Source: Cyanobacteriota bacterium (GTDB lineage: Bacteria; Cyanobacteriota; Cyanobacteriia; Leptolyngbyales; Leptolyngbyaceae). Taken from it: DNA of 11,193 nucleotides. Where the stretch lies: assembly GCA_027482985.1 (NCBI GenBank), contig JAIXVO010000643.1, positions 1 through 11,193 on the forward strand, given 5' to 3'. The translations under genes were made by a program, and so were the position numbers. Below, in pieces: positions 1 through 6,651 of this stretch (positions are counted from its first letter, which is position 1; each line of letters starts with the position of its first letter). Below the pieces are notes generated by a model, which ran no database searches, was not told where the DNA came from, and saw only the letters and a list, made by a program, of their open reading frames with translations.

Positions 1-507
1 GAAGGCACGCAACACTATCCCTTGCAAAAACGGTTGCCCAACCGTACCCCCATCGGTCCCGCTGCCACCCTGGCGCTGATTGGCGATGCCAAACAGATGG
101 ATGCTCGCTGGGTGCGGGGGTGCTATTTCAAAAGTTATGGCCCGTCGCTGATGTTGGGAGTGGGAGTGCCGCTGCCCGTCCTGAATGAAACCGTGATGGC
201 GCATTGTGCCGTTCAGGATCAAGATCTGGTCGCGCCCATCGTCGATTTTTCGATTCCCCGTCGCGTCCGTCCCACCTTTGGGCTAGTCAGTTATGCCCAA
301 CTGAAGGCAGGACGGATCACGATCGACGGCAAAAGCGTCCGGGTGGCCCCTCTCGCCAGTCGGCATCTGTCGCAACAGGTGGCGGTGGAGTTAAAGCAGT
401 GGATCACCGCAGGGCAGTTTTTCTTAACTGAACCAGTGGCTGCGATCGCCCGCGATCGCGCCTTTCTGCCCCAGGATGTCTGGGGATCACAACTAACGAT
501 GGACTAA
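1..507 (+). CDS. DUF39 / homocysteine biosynthesis family protein, C-terminal part (5'-partial)
   Basis: The frame is open from base 1, so the gene begins outside the window; 168 residues are visible and end at TAA 505-507. A TTG at 22 is an internal codon, not a credible start, because the family-like sequence (EGTQHYPLQKRLPNR) already runs before it. The segment with PIGPAATLALIGDAKQMD, then RWVRGCYF and SYGPSLMLGVGVPLPVLNE, is what I recognise as the C-terminal half of DUF39 proteins. Archaeal members of that family make homocysteine from aspartate semialdehyde and sulfide; the cyanobacterial homologues carry the same name by similarity. That role is family knowledge and is not shown here. 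Full-length members are roughly 400 residues, so a bit less than half is present. The gene is convergent with the next one and shares four bases with its stop. It is probably cytoplasmic; I see no signal or membrane segment in this part. Confidence 0.8.
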   Translation, partial: EGTQHYPLQKRLPNRTPIGPAATLALIGDAKQMDARWVRGCYFKSYGPSLMLGVGVPLPVLNETVMAHCAVQDQDLVAPIVDFSIPRRVRPTFGLVSYAQLKAGRITIDGKSVRVAPLASRHLSQQVAVELKQWITAGQFFLTEPVAAIARDRAFLPQDVWGSQLTMD

Positions 508-1697
508 TCCTCTGCAGCCGGATTTTTCTCACTCCGCTTGATCGGCTTCGAGGCGGGTTCCCGATTCGGCTGCGGCAACACCCCTCCCGGACGCGGCGAT
601 CGCCCCATTGGCGGCCGACCACCCCGGTTAAACCCAGGCTTCGGCGGACGGCCTCGACCCACCATATCCTTATCCCGTTTCTTCGGTGGAGCCATGCCAA
701 TACAAGTGCCTTCTGTCACCATCAGCACATTGTCTTCGCGCTTGATGTGCAAATCCCAGAAGTAGCCCACAGTCCGGGGGTTTTCTAAATCACCGCGTAA
801 CGAGAGCTTAAAGGCTTTGGCCTTTTGGGTGCTCTTGCGGGGTGTTTGCTGAATCTTGACTACAATGTGGTGATCATCAGGCGCGATAAAGACAATTTCG
901 CCACGCACGGAGAAATAATCATCCTTCAAGCGCGGATCGATAAACGTGCCGTCCGCCAGCTCGCTCGCGATCGCTTCTTCGCCCTCTTGTTCCCCTTTCT
1001 TCAGGGTTTCCGGTTCCCACACCCCCACAATTTGCAGGTGCAATTCTTTTTCTTCTTCCCGCGTGCGAGGATACACCACCCAAAGATGTTCTTTGGTCAA
1101 ATCAATATGGTTTTTCACCAAACTCATGACCCGACCCAACAGCACCGCTTTTAAGTCGGAACCATCAGCCGCTTTGAAGTCGCCGCGGGTAAATTCTTCC
1201 TCAGCGGGCGTATAGATCCCTCGCACTAACCCGATCGCCCGATACTGCTTGGGTTCGCTAGGGGGCGGAATCGGTTGTTGCCGTAACGCTGCCTGCGTGG
1301 CCGCATCCATTTCCACGACGGGCGTGACAGTAGCCGGAGCCGCACTGACCGCAGGTGCCGCCGGACTGGAAACCGACACAATTTCGAGCTTCGGCCCAGC
1401 GGGTTTGGTCAGCGACTCTGATTTGGGACTCGCGGGACTGGTGGTCGCACTGGTTTTTTCGGCTGCGGGTGGGGTCGGAGGTTGGGGCCGCACTGGACGC
1501 ATGGGAGGGCGGCGTAACACGGGCGCATCCTCCTTATCTAAGCCCTCAGCCTCGGTAGAAAGGCTATCTTCTGCCGGGGTCGGGGGCGGAGTGACGATCG
1601 AGGGGTCCAGTTCTGATGGCATGGGTTCGGCGGGTGAGGGCTGTTTGGGGGACAAATCAGGCGAGGGACTCATAGGCGCTAGTGAGGCAAAGGGCAT
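504..1697 (-). CDS. Conserved-looking cyanobacterial protein of unknown function: Pro-rich N-terminus, compact core, basic RG/P-rich tail
   Basis: 397 residues from ATG at 1697 to TAG at 504. I do not recognise a named domain. Three zones are visible. Residues 1-150 are low-complexity and rich in Pro, Ala, Ser and Thr, likely disordered, with a small basic cluster LRRPPMRPVRPQPP near 61-74. Residues 150-337 look folded and alternate charged and hydrophobic strands (YRAIGLVRGIY, LLGRVMSLVKNHIDLTKEHLWVVYPRT, DDHHIVVKIQQTPRK, TVGYFWDLHIKRE). Residues 338-397 are strongly basic with GRGRPPKPGFNRGGRPPMGR, a composition seen in nucleic-acid-binding tails. There is no signal peptide or transmembrane segment, so it is probably cytoplasmic. 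The start is uncertain: no clear ribosome-binding site precedes M1, and M9 (ATG at 1673) is an alternative. A weak promoter could be TAAAAT (1716-1721) with TTGGTT (1741-1746), spacing 19. RNA or DNA binding is inference from the tail only. Confidence 0.8.
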   Translation of the reverse strand: MPFASLAPMSPSPDLSPKQPSPAEPMPSELDPSIVTPPPTPAEDSLSTEAEGLDKEDAPVLRRPPMRPVRPQPPTPPAAEKTSATTSPASPKSESLTKPAGPKLEIVSVSSPAAPAVSAAPATVTPVVEMDAATQAALRQQPIPPPSEPKQYRAIGLVRGIYTPAEEEFTRGDFKAADGSDLKAVLLGRVMSLVKNHIDLTKEHLWVVYPRTREEEKELHLQIVGVWEPETLKKGEQEGEEAIASELADGTFIDPRLKDDYFSVRGEIVFIAPDDHHIVVKIQQTPRKSTQKAKAFKLSLRGDLENPRTVGYFWDLHIKREDNVLMVTEGTCIGMAPPKKRDKDMVGRGRPPKPGFNRGGRPPMGRSPRPGGVLPQPNREPASKPIKRSEKNPAAED

Positions 1698-1791
1698 GGA
1701 AGCTGTGATCAGCTTATTTTACTGTCTGCAACGAAGTGGTAACCAAATCCGCAAAATTGTGTGGATTAACACACCGAATTGGATCAGCCGC

Positions 1792-1846
1792 TAACCCTCA
1801 AAGGTTCAGCCGTGGGTACACACGACTGAACCTAGCTTGAGCGTTA
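1792..1846. repeat. Long imperfect hairpin in the intergenic region
   Basis: Arms read outside-in as TAAC/GTTA (1792-1795 with 1843-1846), CTCAA/TTGAG (1797-1801 with 1837-1841), AGGTTCAG/CTGAACCT (1802-1809 with 1826-1833) and CGTG/CACG (1811-1814 with 1821-1824), closing a 6-base loop GGTACA. Interruptions are a C:C mismatch, a three-base AGC bulge and a C:A mismatch. It lies between two divergent genes, so it is not a 3'-end terminator for either. It could be a cruciform-type regulatory site, part of a leader RNA or a dispersed repeat. The inner arms contain the same GTTCAG/CTGAAC half-sites as the operator at 1982-1999. Confidence 0.65.
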
Positions 1847-1981
1847 AGGATTCCTTCTTAACATTTCACTTTGCGAGACAGCAAGAGCGTTTCAATCATC
1901 ATATCCAAAACCTTATGTTTGAGCGATCGCACCCATAGGGATGTTGCCGATCAGGGCTGGAAGTTGCTCCATGTTCAGGAA

Positions 1982-1999
1982 GTTCAGTAAATACTGAAC
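1982..1999. promoter_or_regulatory. 18-bp perfect palindrome, candidate operator of the GbsR/MarR-type repressor
   Basis: GTTCAGTA-AA-TACTGAAC: two perfect 8-base arms with a 2-base AA centre. An extra direct GTTCAG half-site lies at 1973-1978, nine bases upstream of the left arm. The palindrome sits 64-81 bases upstream of the repressor ATG and touches the candidate -35 region. Dimeric winged-helix MarR/GbsR proteins usually bind palindromes of about this size next to their own promoter, so autoregulation is the natural inference. Binding itself is not shown. Confidence 0.6.
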
Positions 2000-2024
2000 A
2001 AAAAGAACGAAGATCTGTTAAGAT
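1995..2024 (+). promoter_or_regulatory. Candidate sigma70-type promoter for the repressor-efflux unit
   Basis: TGAACA (1995-2000) as a weak -35 and TAAGAT (2019-2024) as the -10, with an 18-base spacer, 38 bases before the ATG at 2063. The -35 overlaps the right arm of the palindrome, which would let a bound repressor exclude RNA polymerase. The -35 is a poor match, so the assignment is tentative. Confidence 0.35.
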
Positions 2025-2062
2025 TACAGGTAGGAAGCAATCCTCTAGTGAAGTGAGCATTG

Positions 2063-2605
2063 ATGACCTTGACCAGCAACTCCCTGATTTCTGATGAAGC
2101 GATTGAACAACCTCGCTCCGCTCTCCCCCCGCAAGCTGATCCGCAACATTTTGTGGAAGAGGTCGGACTGTTGTTTGAAACGACCGGACTGCCCCGGATG
2201 GCGGGGCGGGTGTTCGGCTGGTTGCTGATCTCCAATCCGCCGCATCAATCCCCCGGTGAACTAGCGACTGTATTGCAGGCTAGCAAAGGCTCAATTAGCA
2301 CAATGACGCGCCTACTTGAGCAGATTGGCATCATTGAGCGGGTTAGCCTTCCAGGGCAACGGCGAGACTACTTTCGGATCAAGCTGAATGCCTGGTCAGA
2401 GTTGTCTAAACGCCGGATGGAGCAAGTCGTCGCCTTTCGAAAAGTGGCGGAGCGCGGCTTATTGCTGCTGCAAGATGAACCTTCAGAACGACTGCAACGG
2501 CTCCAGGAAATGCGCGATGTCCATGCCTTCTTTGAATCCGAACTGCCGCTGATGCTCGATCGCTGGGAGCAATTTCGCGCCCAACCTCCCGCTGACTCCC
2601 CCTAA
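2063..2605 (+). CDS. GbsR/MarR family transcriptional regulator
   Basis: 180 residues from the ATG at 2063. The in-frame TTG at 2060 directly precedes it, but ATG with AGTGAG upstream is the better start. The stretch HFVEEVGLLFETTGLPRMAG (residues 29-48) followed by RVFGWLLI is typical of the GbsR branch of MarR-type regulators. The winged helix-turn-helix runs about residues 40-108: recognition helix near 74-88 (SKGSISTMTRLLEQIG) and wing near 92-105 (ERVSLPGQRRDYFRI). Long C-terminal helices (115-172) would form the dimer and ligand-sensing part. It is a cytoplasmic DNA-binding dimer. It is followed after 65 bp, with no terminator visible, by an efflux gene set, which is the most likely target, and preceded by an 18-bp palindrome that could be its operator. 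The ligand is unknown. Family assignment is firm; the regulatory circuit is inference. Confidence 0.88.
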   Translation: MTLTSNSLISDEAIEQPRSALPPQADPQHFVEEVGLLFETTGLPRMAGRVFGWLLISNPPHQSPGELATVLQASKGSISTMTRLLEQIGIIERVSLPGQRRDYFRIKLNAWSELSKRRMEQVVAFRKVAERGLLLLQDEPSERLQRLQEMRDVHAFFESELPLMLDRWEQFRAQPPADSP

Positions 2606-2670
2606 ACCCCCGTTGATTTTGTCTGTTCTGTTGAAGCCTCTTTTCCCTTTACTCTCTCGGTCTTGTCACC

Positions 2671-4020
2671 ATGCAACTTCCTCTCATTAATAAGATCACG
2701 AAAAAACCGAATCCCTGGCTGATTGGCTTATTGGCAGCGGGGGCGGTGGGTATTCCCTCGGCAGCATTTGTGGTCTCCCGCAATGCGGCTCCGAAAAATG
2801 ACATCCAGGAATATTTGATGCCTGTGTCGCAAAAGAATGTCACGGTGCAAATTACGGCGAATGGCGAAGTGATTCCTGTGCAGCGGTTGAACCTCAACCC
2901 CAAAACGGCTGGGCGCTTGGCTGAACTGTATGTAGAGCAGGGCGATCGCGTGCAGCCGGGGCAAGTGGTGGCACGGATGGATAACCGCGAACTGCAAGCC
3001 CAACGGCAACAGGCATTAGCAGAACTGGCACGCGCCGAAGCCAACTTGAACTTACTCAAGTCGGGTAATCGTCCCGAAGCGATCGGCCAGGCGCAGGCCG
3101 GAGTGAATCAGGCGCAGGCGGAAATTGCGGCGGCTCAAACCCGCTATGATCTGGCGACCCAACGCGCCCAGCGGAATCAATCTTTGGCGACGGATGGAGC
3201 GATTAGTCGTGATCGCCTGGATGAAGTGCTGAATGAACAACGCAGTGCCCAGGCCAACTTGGAACAGGCTCGCGCCCGGTACAACAACGCCGCGCAACAA
3301 TTGCGCCTGCAACGCAACGGTGCCCGGACGCAGGAGATTGCTCAAGCAGCGGCACAAGTAGCAGCGGCGGAAGCGAGTTTGCAGGCGATCGACACTCAGC
3401 TGGAAGACACCGTGATTCGCGCCCCCTTCGCCGGGGTGATCACGCAACGCAACGCGACGGACGGCGATTTTGTCACCCCCACCAGTTTTTCCTCCAACAC
3501 GTCTTCCGCCACATCAATTGTGACCCTGGCGAACGACCTGGAAATTTTGGCGAAGGTGCCGGAAGTTGATATTGGGCAAATCAAGCCAGGGCAGGAAGTC
3601 GATATTCGCGTCGATTCTTTCCCGCAACAGACCTTTAAAGGAGTCGTGCGGTTGGTTTCGCCGGAAGCGAAGGAAGATGCCACTCAGCGTGGGGTGATTA
3701 CGTTTGAGGTGCGAGTCCGGTTGCTGACTGGGAAAGACAAACTGCGATCGGGGATGACGGCGGACTTGGCCTTCCTGGGGCAAAAAGTGAATGATGCCCT
3801 GATGGTGCCGACCGTGGCGATTATTACCAACAAAGGGCAAACCGGGGTGTTAGTGCCCGATCGCAACAACAAACCCAAGTTTCAACCTGTCACCATTGGC
3901 CCCAACATTGGCAATGAAACTAAGATTGTGGACGGCTTGAAGGCGGGTGATCCGGTATTTGTGGAACTCCCTCAAGGGCAAAAACTGGGCGACATTATTA
4001 AAGGGATGGAGAATCAGTAA
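2671..4020 (+). CDS. Efflux periplasmic adaptor (HlyD/MacA-like membrane fusion protein)
   Basis: 449 residues. One N-terminal membrane anchor lies at about 16-36 (WLIGLLAAGAVGIPSAAFVV) after a short basic cytoplasmic stub. The rest should be periplasmic. A first lipoyl half-domain is at about 58-104 (TANGEVIPVQRLNLNPKTAG, VEQGDRVQPGQVVARMD). A long Ala/Gln/Arg-rich coiled-coil hairpin spans 105-245. The second lipoyl half is VIRAPFAGVITQRNATDGDFV (248-268). Beta-barrel and membrane-proximal parts follow (AKVPEVDIGQIKPGQEVDIRV; LRSGMTADLAFL; MVPTVAII). Family proteins bridge an inner-membrane transporter to an outer-membrane channel. Only a weak ribosome-binding site precedes ATG 2671. The TAA shares its last A with the ATG of the permease gene, implying translational coupling. 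Specificity cannot be read from the sequence. No outer-membrane TolC-like partner is in the window. Confidence 0.92.
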   Translation: MQLPLINKITKKPNPWLIGLLAAGAVGIPSAAFVVSRNAAPKNDIQEYLMPVSQKNVTVQITANGEVIPVQRLNLNPKTAGRLAELYVEQGDRVQPGQVVARMDNRELQAQRQQALAELARAEANLNLLKSGNRPEAIGQAQAGVNQAQAEIAAAQTRYDLATQRAQRNQSLATDGAISRDRLDEVLNEQRSAQANLEQARARYNNAAQQLRLQRNGARTQEIAQAAAQVAAAEASLQAIDTQLEDTVIRAPFAGVITQRNATDGDFVTPTSFSSNTSSATSIVTLANDLEILAKVPEVDIGQIKPGQEVDIRVDSFPQQTFKGVVRLVSPEAKEDATQRGVITFEVRVRLLTGKDKLRSGMTADLAFLGQKVNDALMVPTVAIITNKGQTGVLVPDRNNKPKFQPVTIGPNIGNETKIVDGLKAGDPVFVELPQGQKLGDIIKGMENQ

Positions 4021-5237
4021 TGGATTTTCTTGAAAGTACACGCATGGCCGCGAAGACGCTGACGGCCAACAAACTCCGTAGTACCCTGACGATGCTGGGC
4101 ATCATCATTGGGAATGCCTCGGTGATCGCCATGATTGGGATTGGGCAGGGAGCGCAACGGCTGGCATCAGAACAATTTGAATCCCTGGGACCGAATGTGT
4201 TGTTCGTGTCGCCTGGGAGTCGGCAGATGCGGAACCGGACATTTGATTTACCCCGGACGCTGGTGCTGGATGATGCCAAGGCGATCGCCTCGCAGGTGCC
4301 CTCTGTTCGCGAAGTCGCACCCCAACGCCAGAGCCAATTGCCTGTCGTCTTCCGCAACCTGAATACCAGTTCCTTGATTGTTGGCACCACGCCCGAATTC
4401 CTCTCGGTGCGGAGCTTTGATATGCAACGGGGAAGGTTCATCAGCGACCAGGATGTCGCCCGCAATACGCAAGTCGTGGCGCTGGGGTCAGATGTGGCGA
4501 CGCGCTTTTTTGGCAACCGAGACCCGATTGGGGAAGAAATTCGGATTCGCGGCATTACGTTCCAGGTCATCGGCGTGTTGCAATCGAAGGGAGCCTTTTT
4601 GGGCAATAACCAGGATGATGCCGTCTATGTGCCGATTACCACGATGGCGAATCGGCTCACTGGACGCACCTCGCCCTATGGTCTTGACCTCACCTTCATT
4701 TCGATTACGGCGAAAGATGAAGCCAGCATTCCCGCTGCCGAATTTCAGGTGACGAACCTGCTCCGGTTGCGGCACAAAATCACGGGCGAAGATGACTTCA
4801 CGGTGCAAACCCAAAAAGATGTCCTGCAAATTGTCGGGACAGTGACGGGCGGTTTGACCATCATGCTGGCAGCGATCGCCGCGATCTCCCTAGTGGTCGG
4901 CGGCAGCGGCACCATAAACAGCATGCTGGTGTCGGTGACCGAGCGGACGCAGGAAATCGGCCTCCGCAAAGCGATCGGCGCTTCCCAACAAGACATCCTG
5001 GTGCAGTTCATCATCGAAGCGGTGATTCTGGCGGCGGCGGGTGGTGTACTGGGGACGGCGATCGGCGTGGGTGGCGTGATGTTAGTCAGTGCCATTTCGC
5101 CCTTACAAGCTAGTGTGTCTCCGATCGCGATCGCGGTGGCGACTGGCGTTTCCGGCGGCATTGGGTTGTTCTTCGGCGTGGTACCTGCCCGTCAAGCAGC
5201 CAAGTTAGATCCCATCGTTGCGTTACGGAGTGCGTAA
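4020..5237 (+). CDS. MacB-type ABC transporter permease (MacB periplasmic core plus FtsX domain)
   Basis: 405 residues; starts at ATG 4020 inside the previous stop (TAATG). The N-terminal segment ANKLRSTLTMLGIIIGNASVIAMIGIGQGA (residues 16-45) is the usual start of MacB/FtsX permeases and contains membrane segment 1. A large periplasmic core follows (about 46-265, with LGPNVLFVSPGS and LGNNQDDAVYVPITT). Three more membrane segments lie near 272-296, 328-356 and 367-391. The cytoplasmic coupling loop LVSVTERTQEIGLRKAIGAS (303-322) is well conserved. The protein ends with the family-typical PARQAAKLDPIVALR. Unlike E. coli MacB there is no fused ATPase; that is the next gene. The conserved GGIGIMNIML-type stretch reads GGSGTINSML here (294-303), an unusual variant. 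The adaptor-permease-ATPase order resembles devBCA, but the permease sequence is MacB-like rather than DevC-like. Confidence 0.92.
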   Translation: MDFLESTRMAAKTLTANKLRSTLTMLGIIIGNASVIAMIGIGQGAQRLASEQFESLGPNVLFVSPGSRQMRNRTFDLPRTLVLDDAKAIASQVPSVREVAPQRQSQLPVVFRNLNTSSLIVGTTPEFLSVRSFDMQRGRFISDQDVARNTQVVALGSDVATRFFGNRDPIGEEIRIRGITFQVIGVLQSKGAFLGNNQDDAVYVPITTMANRLTGRTSPYGLDLTFISITAKDEASIPAAEFQVTNLLRLRHKITGEDDFTVQTQKDVLQIVGTVTGGLTIMLAAIAAISLVVGGSGTINSMLVSVTERTQEIGLRKAIGASQQDILVQFIIEAVILAAAGGVLGTAIGVGGVMLVSAISPLQASVSPIAIAVATGVSGGIGLFFGVVPARQAAKLDPIVALRSA

Positions 5238-5238
5238 A

Positions 5239-5961
5239 ATGCCTACGACTACGATTGTGCGCTTAGAAGATATCTATAAGATCTACGGCTCTGGCGAAAC
5301 GGAAGTGAGAGCGCTGGATGGCGTGGATCTGACCATTGAGCAAGGCGAATTTTGTTCGATCATGGGCGCTTCCGGTTCCGGCAAATCCACGATGATGAAT
5401 ATCATTGGTTGCCTCGATAAACCCACGGCAGGACGCTACTACCTGGATAATGTCGATGTCTCCCAGTTGGACGATACCGCGTTAGCCCATGTCCGCAATC
5501 GCAAGTTGGGCTTTGTGTTCCAACAGTTCCATTTATTGCCGCAACTCTCAGCGCTGGAAAATGTGATGTTGCCGCTGGTCTATGCCAATGTGTCGGAACG
5601 CGATCGTCGCGATCGCGCCGTCGAAGCCCTGACTCGCGTCGGTCTTGCCCATCGGTTGAACAATCGCCCGAATCAGCTTTCCGGGGGACAACAACAACGG
5701 GTAGCCATCGCCCGCGCGATCGTCGGTCGCCCTGTCCTGCTGCTGGCCGACGAACCAACCGGGGCGCTGGACTCGAAAACCACCGTGGAAATTCTCCACA
5801 TTTTCGCAGAACTGAATGCCAGCGGTATGACCGTAGTGATGGTGACGCACGAACCCGATGTGGCGCGATCGACCCGCCGCATCATCTGGTTCAAAGACGG
5901 CAAAGTGCTGAACGGTAGCCTCACCCCCGACGAAATGAATCACCTCATGGCCGTCGCTTAG
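5239..5961 (+). CDS. ABC transporter ATP-binding protein (LolD/MacB type)
   Basis: 240 residues from ATG 5239. An upstream in-frame codon at 5218 would overlap the permease by 20 bases, but the ATG has ACGGAG (5225-5230) at correct spacing and follows the permease stop by one base. All ATPase motifs are intact: Walker A GASGSGKST (43-51), Q-loop FVFQQFHLL (Q95), signature LSGGQQQRVAIARA (147-160), Walker B LLLADEPTGALD (167-178) with catalytic E172, and switch histidine in VTHE (H204). The short family style with LENVMLPL after the Q-loop is typical of LolD/MacB/FtsE ATPases. It works as a cytoplasmic homodimer on the permease encoded just upstream. It is the last gene of the unit: a small GC-rich hairpin follows at 5964-5980. 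Confidence 0.95.
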   Translation: MPTTTIVRLEDIYKIYGSGETEVRALDGVDLTIEQGEFCSIMGASGSGKSTMMNIIGCLDKPTAGRYYLDNVDVSQLDDTALAHVRNRKLGFVFQQFHLLPQLSALENVMLPLVYANVSERDRRDRAVEALTRVGLAHRLNNRPNQLSGGQQQRVAIARAIVGRPVLLLADEPTGALDSKTTVEILHIFAELNASGMTVVMVTHEPDVARSTRRIIWFKDGKVLNGSLTPDEMNHLMAVA

Positions 5962-5963
5962 AA

Positions 5964-6028
5964 CTGGCCGCGATCGCCAGTGATGGTGTCGGGGATGTCA
6001 GGCCATGCCGGATCTGGTGTGACCAGAT
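5964..6028 (+). repeat. Two small hairpins after the ABC operon, possible weak 3'-end structures
   Basis: The first is CTGGC/GCCAG (5964-5968 with 5976-5980), whose loop region contains a HIP1 site. The second is ATCTGGT/ACCAGAT (6012-6018 with 6022-6028) with a GTG loop. Neither is followed by a T-run, so neither is a standard intrinsic terminator. They could mark the 3' end of the operon transcript or be chance palindromes. Confidence 0.35.
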
Positions 6029-6052
6029 GAATCGCTCAATTGTATGTTTGTG

Positions 6053-6073
6053 GGATGGGCATCTTGCCCGTCC
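6053..6073. repeat. Short hairpin resembling a cyanobacterial dispersed repeat (GGATGGGC...GCCCGTCC)
   Basis: Arms GGATGGGC (6053-6060) and GCCCGTCC (6066-6073) pair over 8 positions with one G:T wobble, around the loop ATCTT. I recall this GATGGGCATCTTGCCCGTC unit as a frequent interspersed repeat in cyanobacterial genomes; copy number here cannot be checked. It lies 20 bases upstream of the acetyltransferase ATG, so in an mRNA it would form a leader hairpin just before the ribosome-binding site. It also creates the spurious N-terminal extension seen if translation is started at 6040. Confidence 0.55.
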
Positions 6074-6093
6074 AGGCGTGTGAGGACTCAGCC

Positions 6094-6651
6094 ATGAGTA
6101 AAACCGAACGGGAAAAGATGTTAGCGAACGAGCCGTATCTGGCGCATGATCCAGAACTAACGGCAATGACCGCGATCGCCCAAACGTTGCTACATGACTT
6201 CAATACTTCATTACCCAGCGATCGCGCCACTCGCCAAAACTTAATGCCGCAATTACTCGGCAAAGTGGGTGAAGACTGTACGATCATGCCGCCCTTTTTC
6301 TGCGATTATGGCCGTCATATCTTTTTGGGCGATCGCGTCTTCATCAATTACGATTGCGTCATTCTCGACTGCAATACAGTTCACATTGGCAACAACGTCT
6401 TAATTGCCCCCAAAGTCCAAATTTACACTGCCTATCACCCAACTGATCCAGCGCTGCGATTGACGGGGGTGGAGCTGGCAGCCCCCATCGCGATCGGCAA
6501 TAATGTCTGGATTGGCGGCGGCGCGATCGTCTGTCCCGGTGTGACCATTGGCGACAATGTGGCGATCGGTGCTGGCAGTGTCGTCACAAAGGACATTCCG
6601 GCCAATGTCGTCGCTGTCGGCAATCCCTGCCGCGTAATCAAAACCGTGTAA
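6094..6651 (+). CDS. Maltose/galactoside O-acetyltransferase family (left-handed beta-helix hexapeptide enzyme)
   Basis: 185 residues from ATG 6094, which has GAGGA (6082-6086) seven bases upstream; a TTG at 6040 would add 18 residues made of repeat sequence and is rejected. An N-terminal maltose-acetyltransferase helix region occupies about 3-55 (KTEREKMLANEPYLAHDPEL). Hexapeptide coils follow from about 57 to the end (GKVGEDCTIMPPFFCDYG, HIFLGDRVFINYDCVILDC, IGNNVLIAPKVQIYT, APIAIGNNVWIGGGAIVCPG, VTIGDNVAIGAGSVV). YTAYHP carries the catalytic histidine, H115, the same number as in E. coli LacA. The C-terminal VVAVGNPCRVIK is family-typical. Family enzymes transfer acetyl from acetyl-CoA to a sugar hydroxyl as cytoplasmic trimers; the sugar is unknown, and NodL-like or cell-wall sugars are also possible. 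It is probably transcribed on its own. Confidence 0.9.
   Translation: MSKTEREKMLANEPYLAHDPELTAMTAIAQTLLHDFNTSLPSDRATRQNLMPQLLGKVGEDCTIMPPFFCDYGRHIFLGDRVFINYDCVILDCNTVHIGNNVLIAPKVQIYTAYHPTDPALRLTGVELAAPIAIGNNVWIGGGAIVCPGVTIGDNVAIGAGSVVTKDIPANVVAVGNPCRVIKTV

Noticed and set aside
442..459. Paired GCGATCGC palindromes as an operator
   Set aside because: These are HIP1 sites, spread throughout the window inside and between genes, and not specific regulatory sites.
1249..1794. 181-codon Gly/Ser-rich plus-strand frame
   Set aside because: It is antisense to the Pro/Ala-rich N-terminal region of the unknown gene; the composition is the mirror of GC-rich proline codons and has no ribosome-binding site or domain.
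1941..1997. 18-codon plus-strand frame ending in the operator palindrome
   Set aside because: No proper ribosome-binding site and no sign of a leader-peptide composition.
4248..4829. Minus-strand frames opposite the permease gene
   Set aside because: Shadow frames of a well-supported gene; no domain or start signals.
5218..5238. Upstream start for the ATPase gene
   Set aside because: It would overlap the permease, while ATG 5239 has a well-placed ACGGAG and matches the family N-terminus.
2671..5961. DevBCA glycolipid exporter
   Set aside because: Gene order is the same, but the permease starts and loops are MacB-type, so the devBCA names are not justified.
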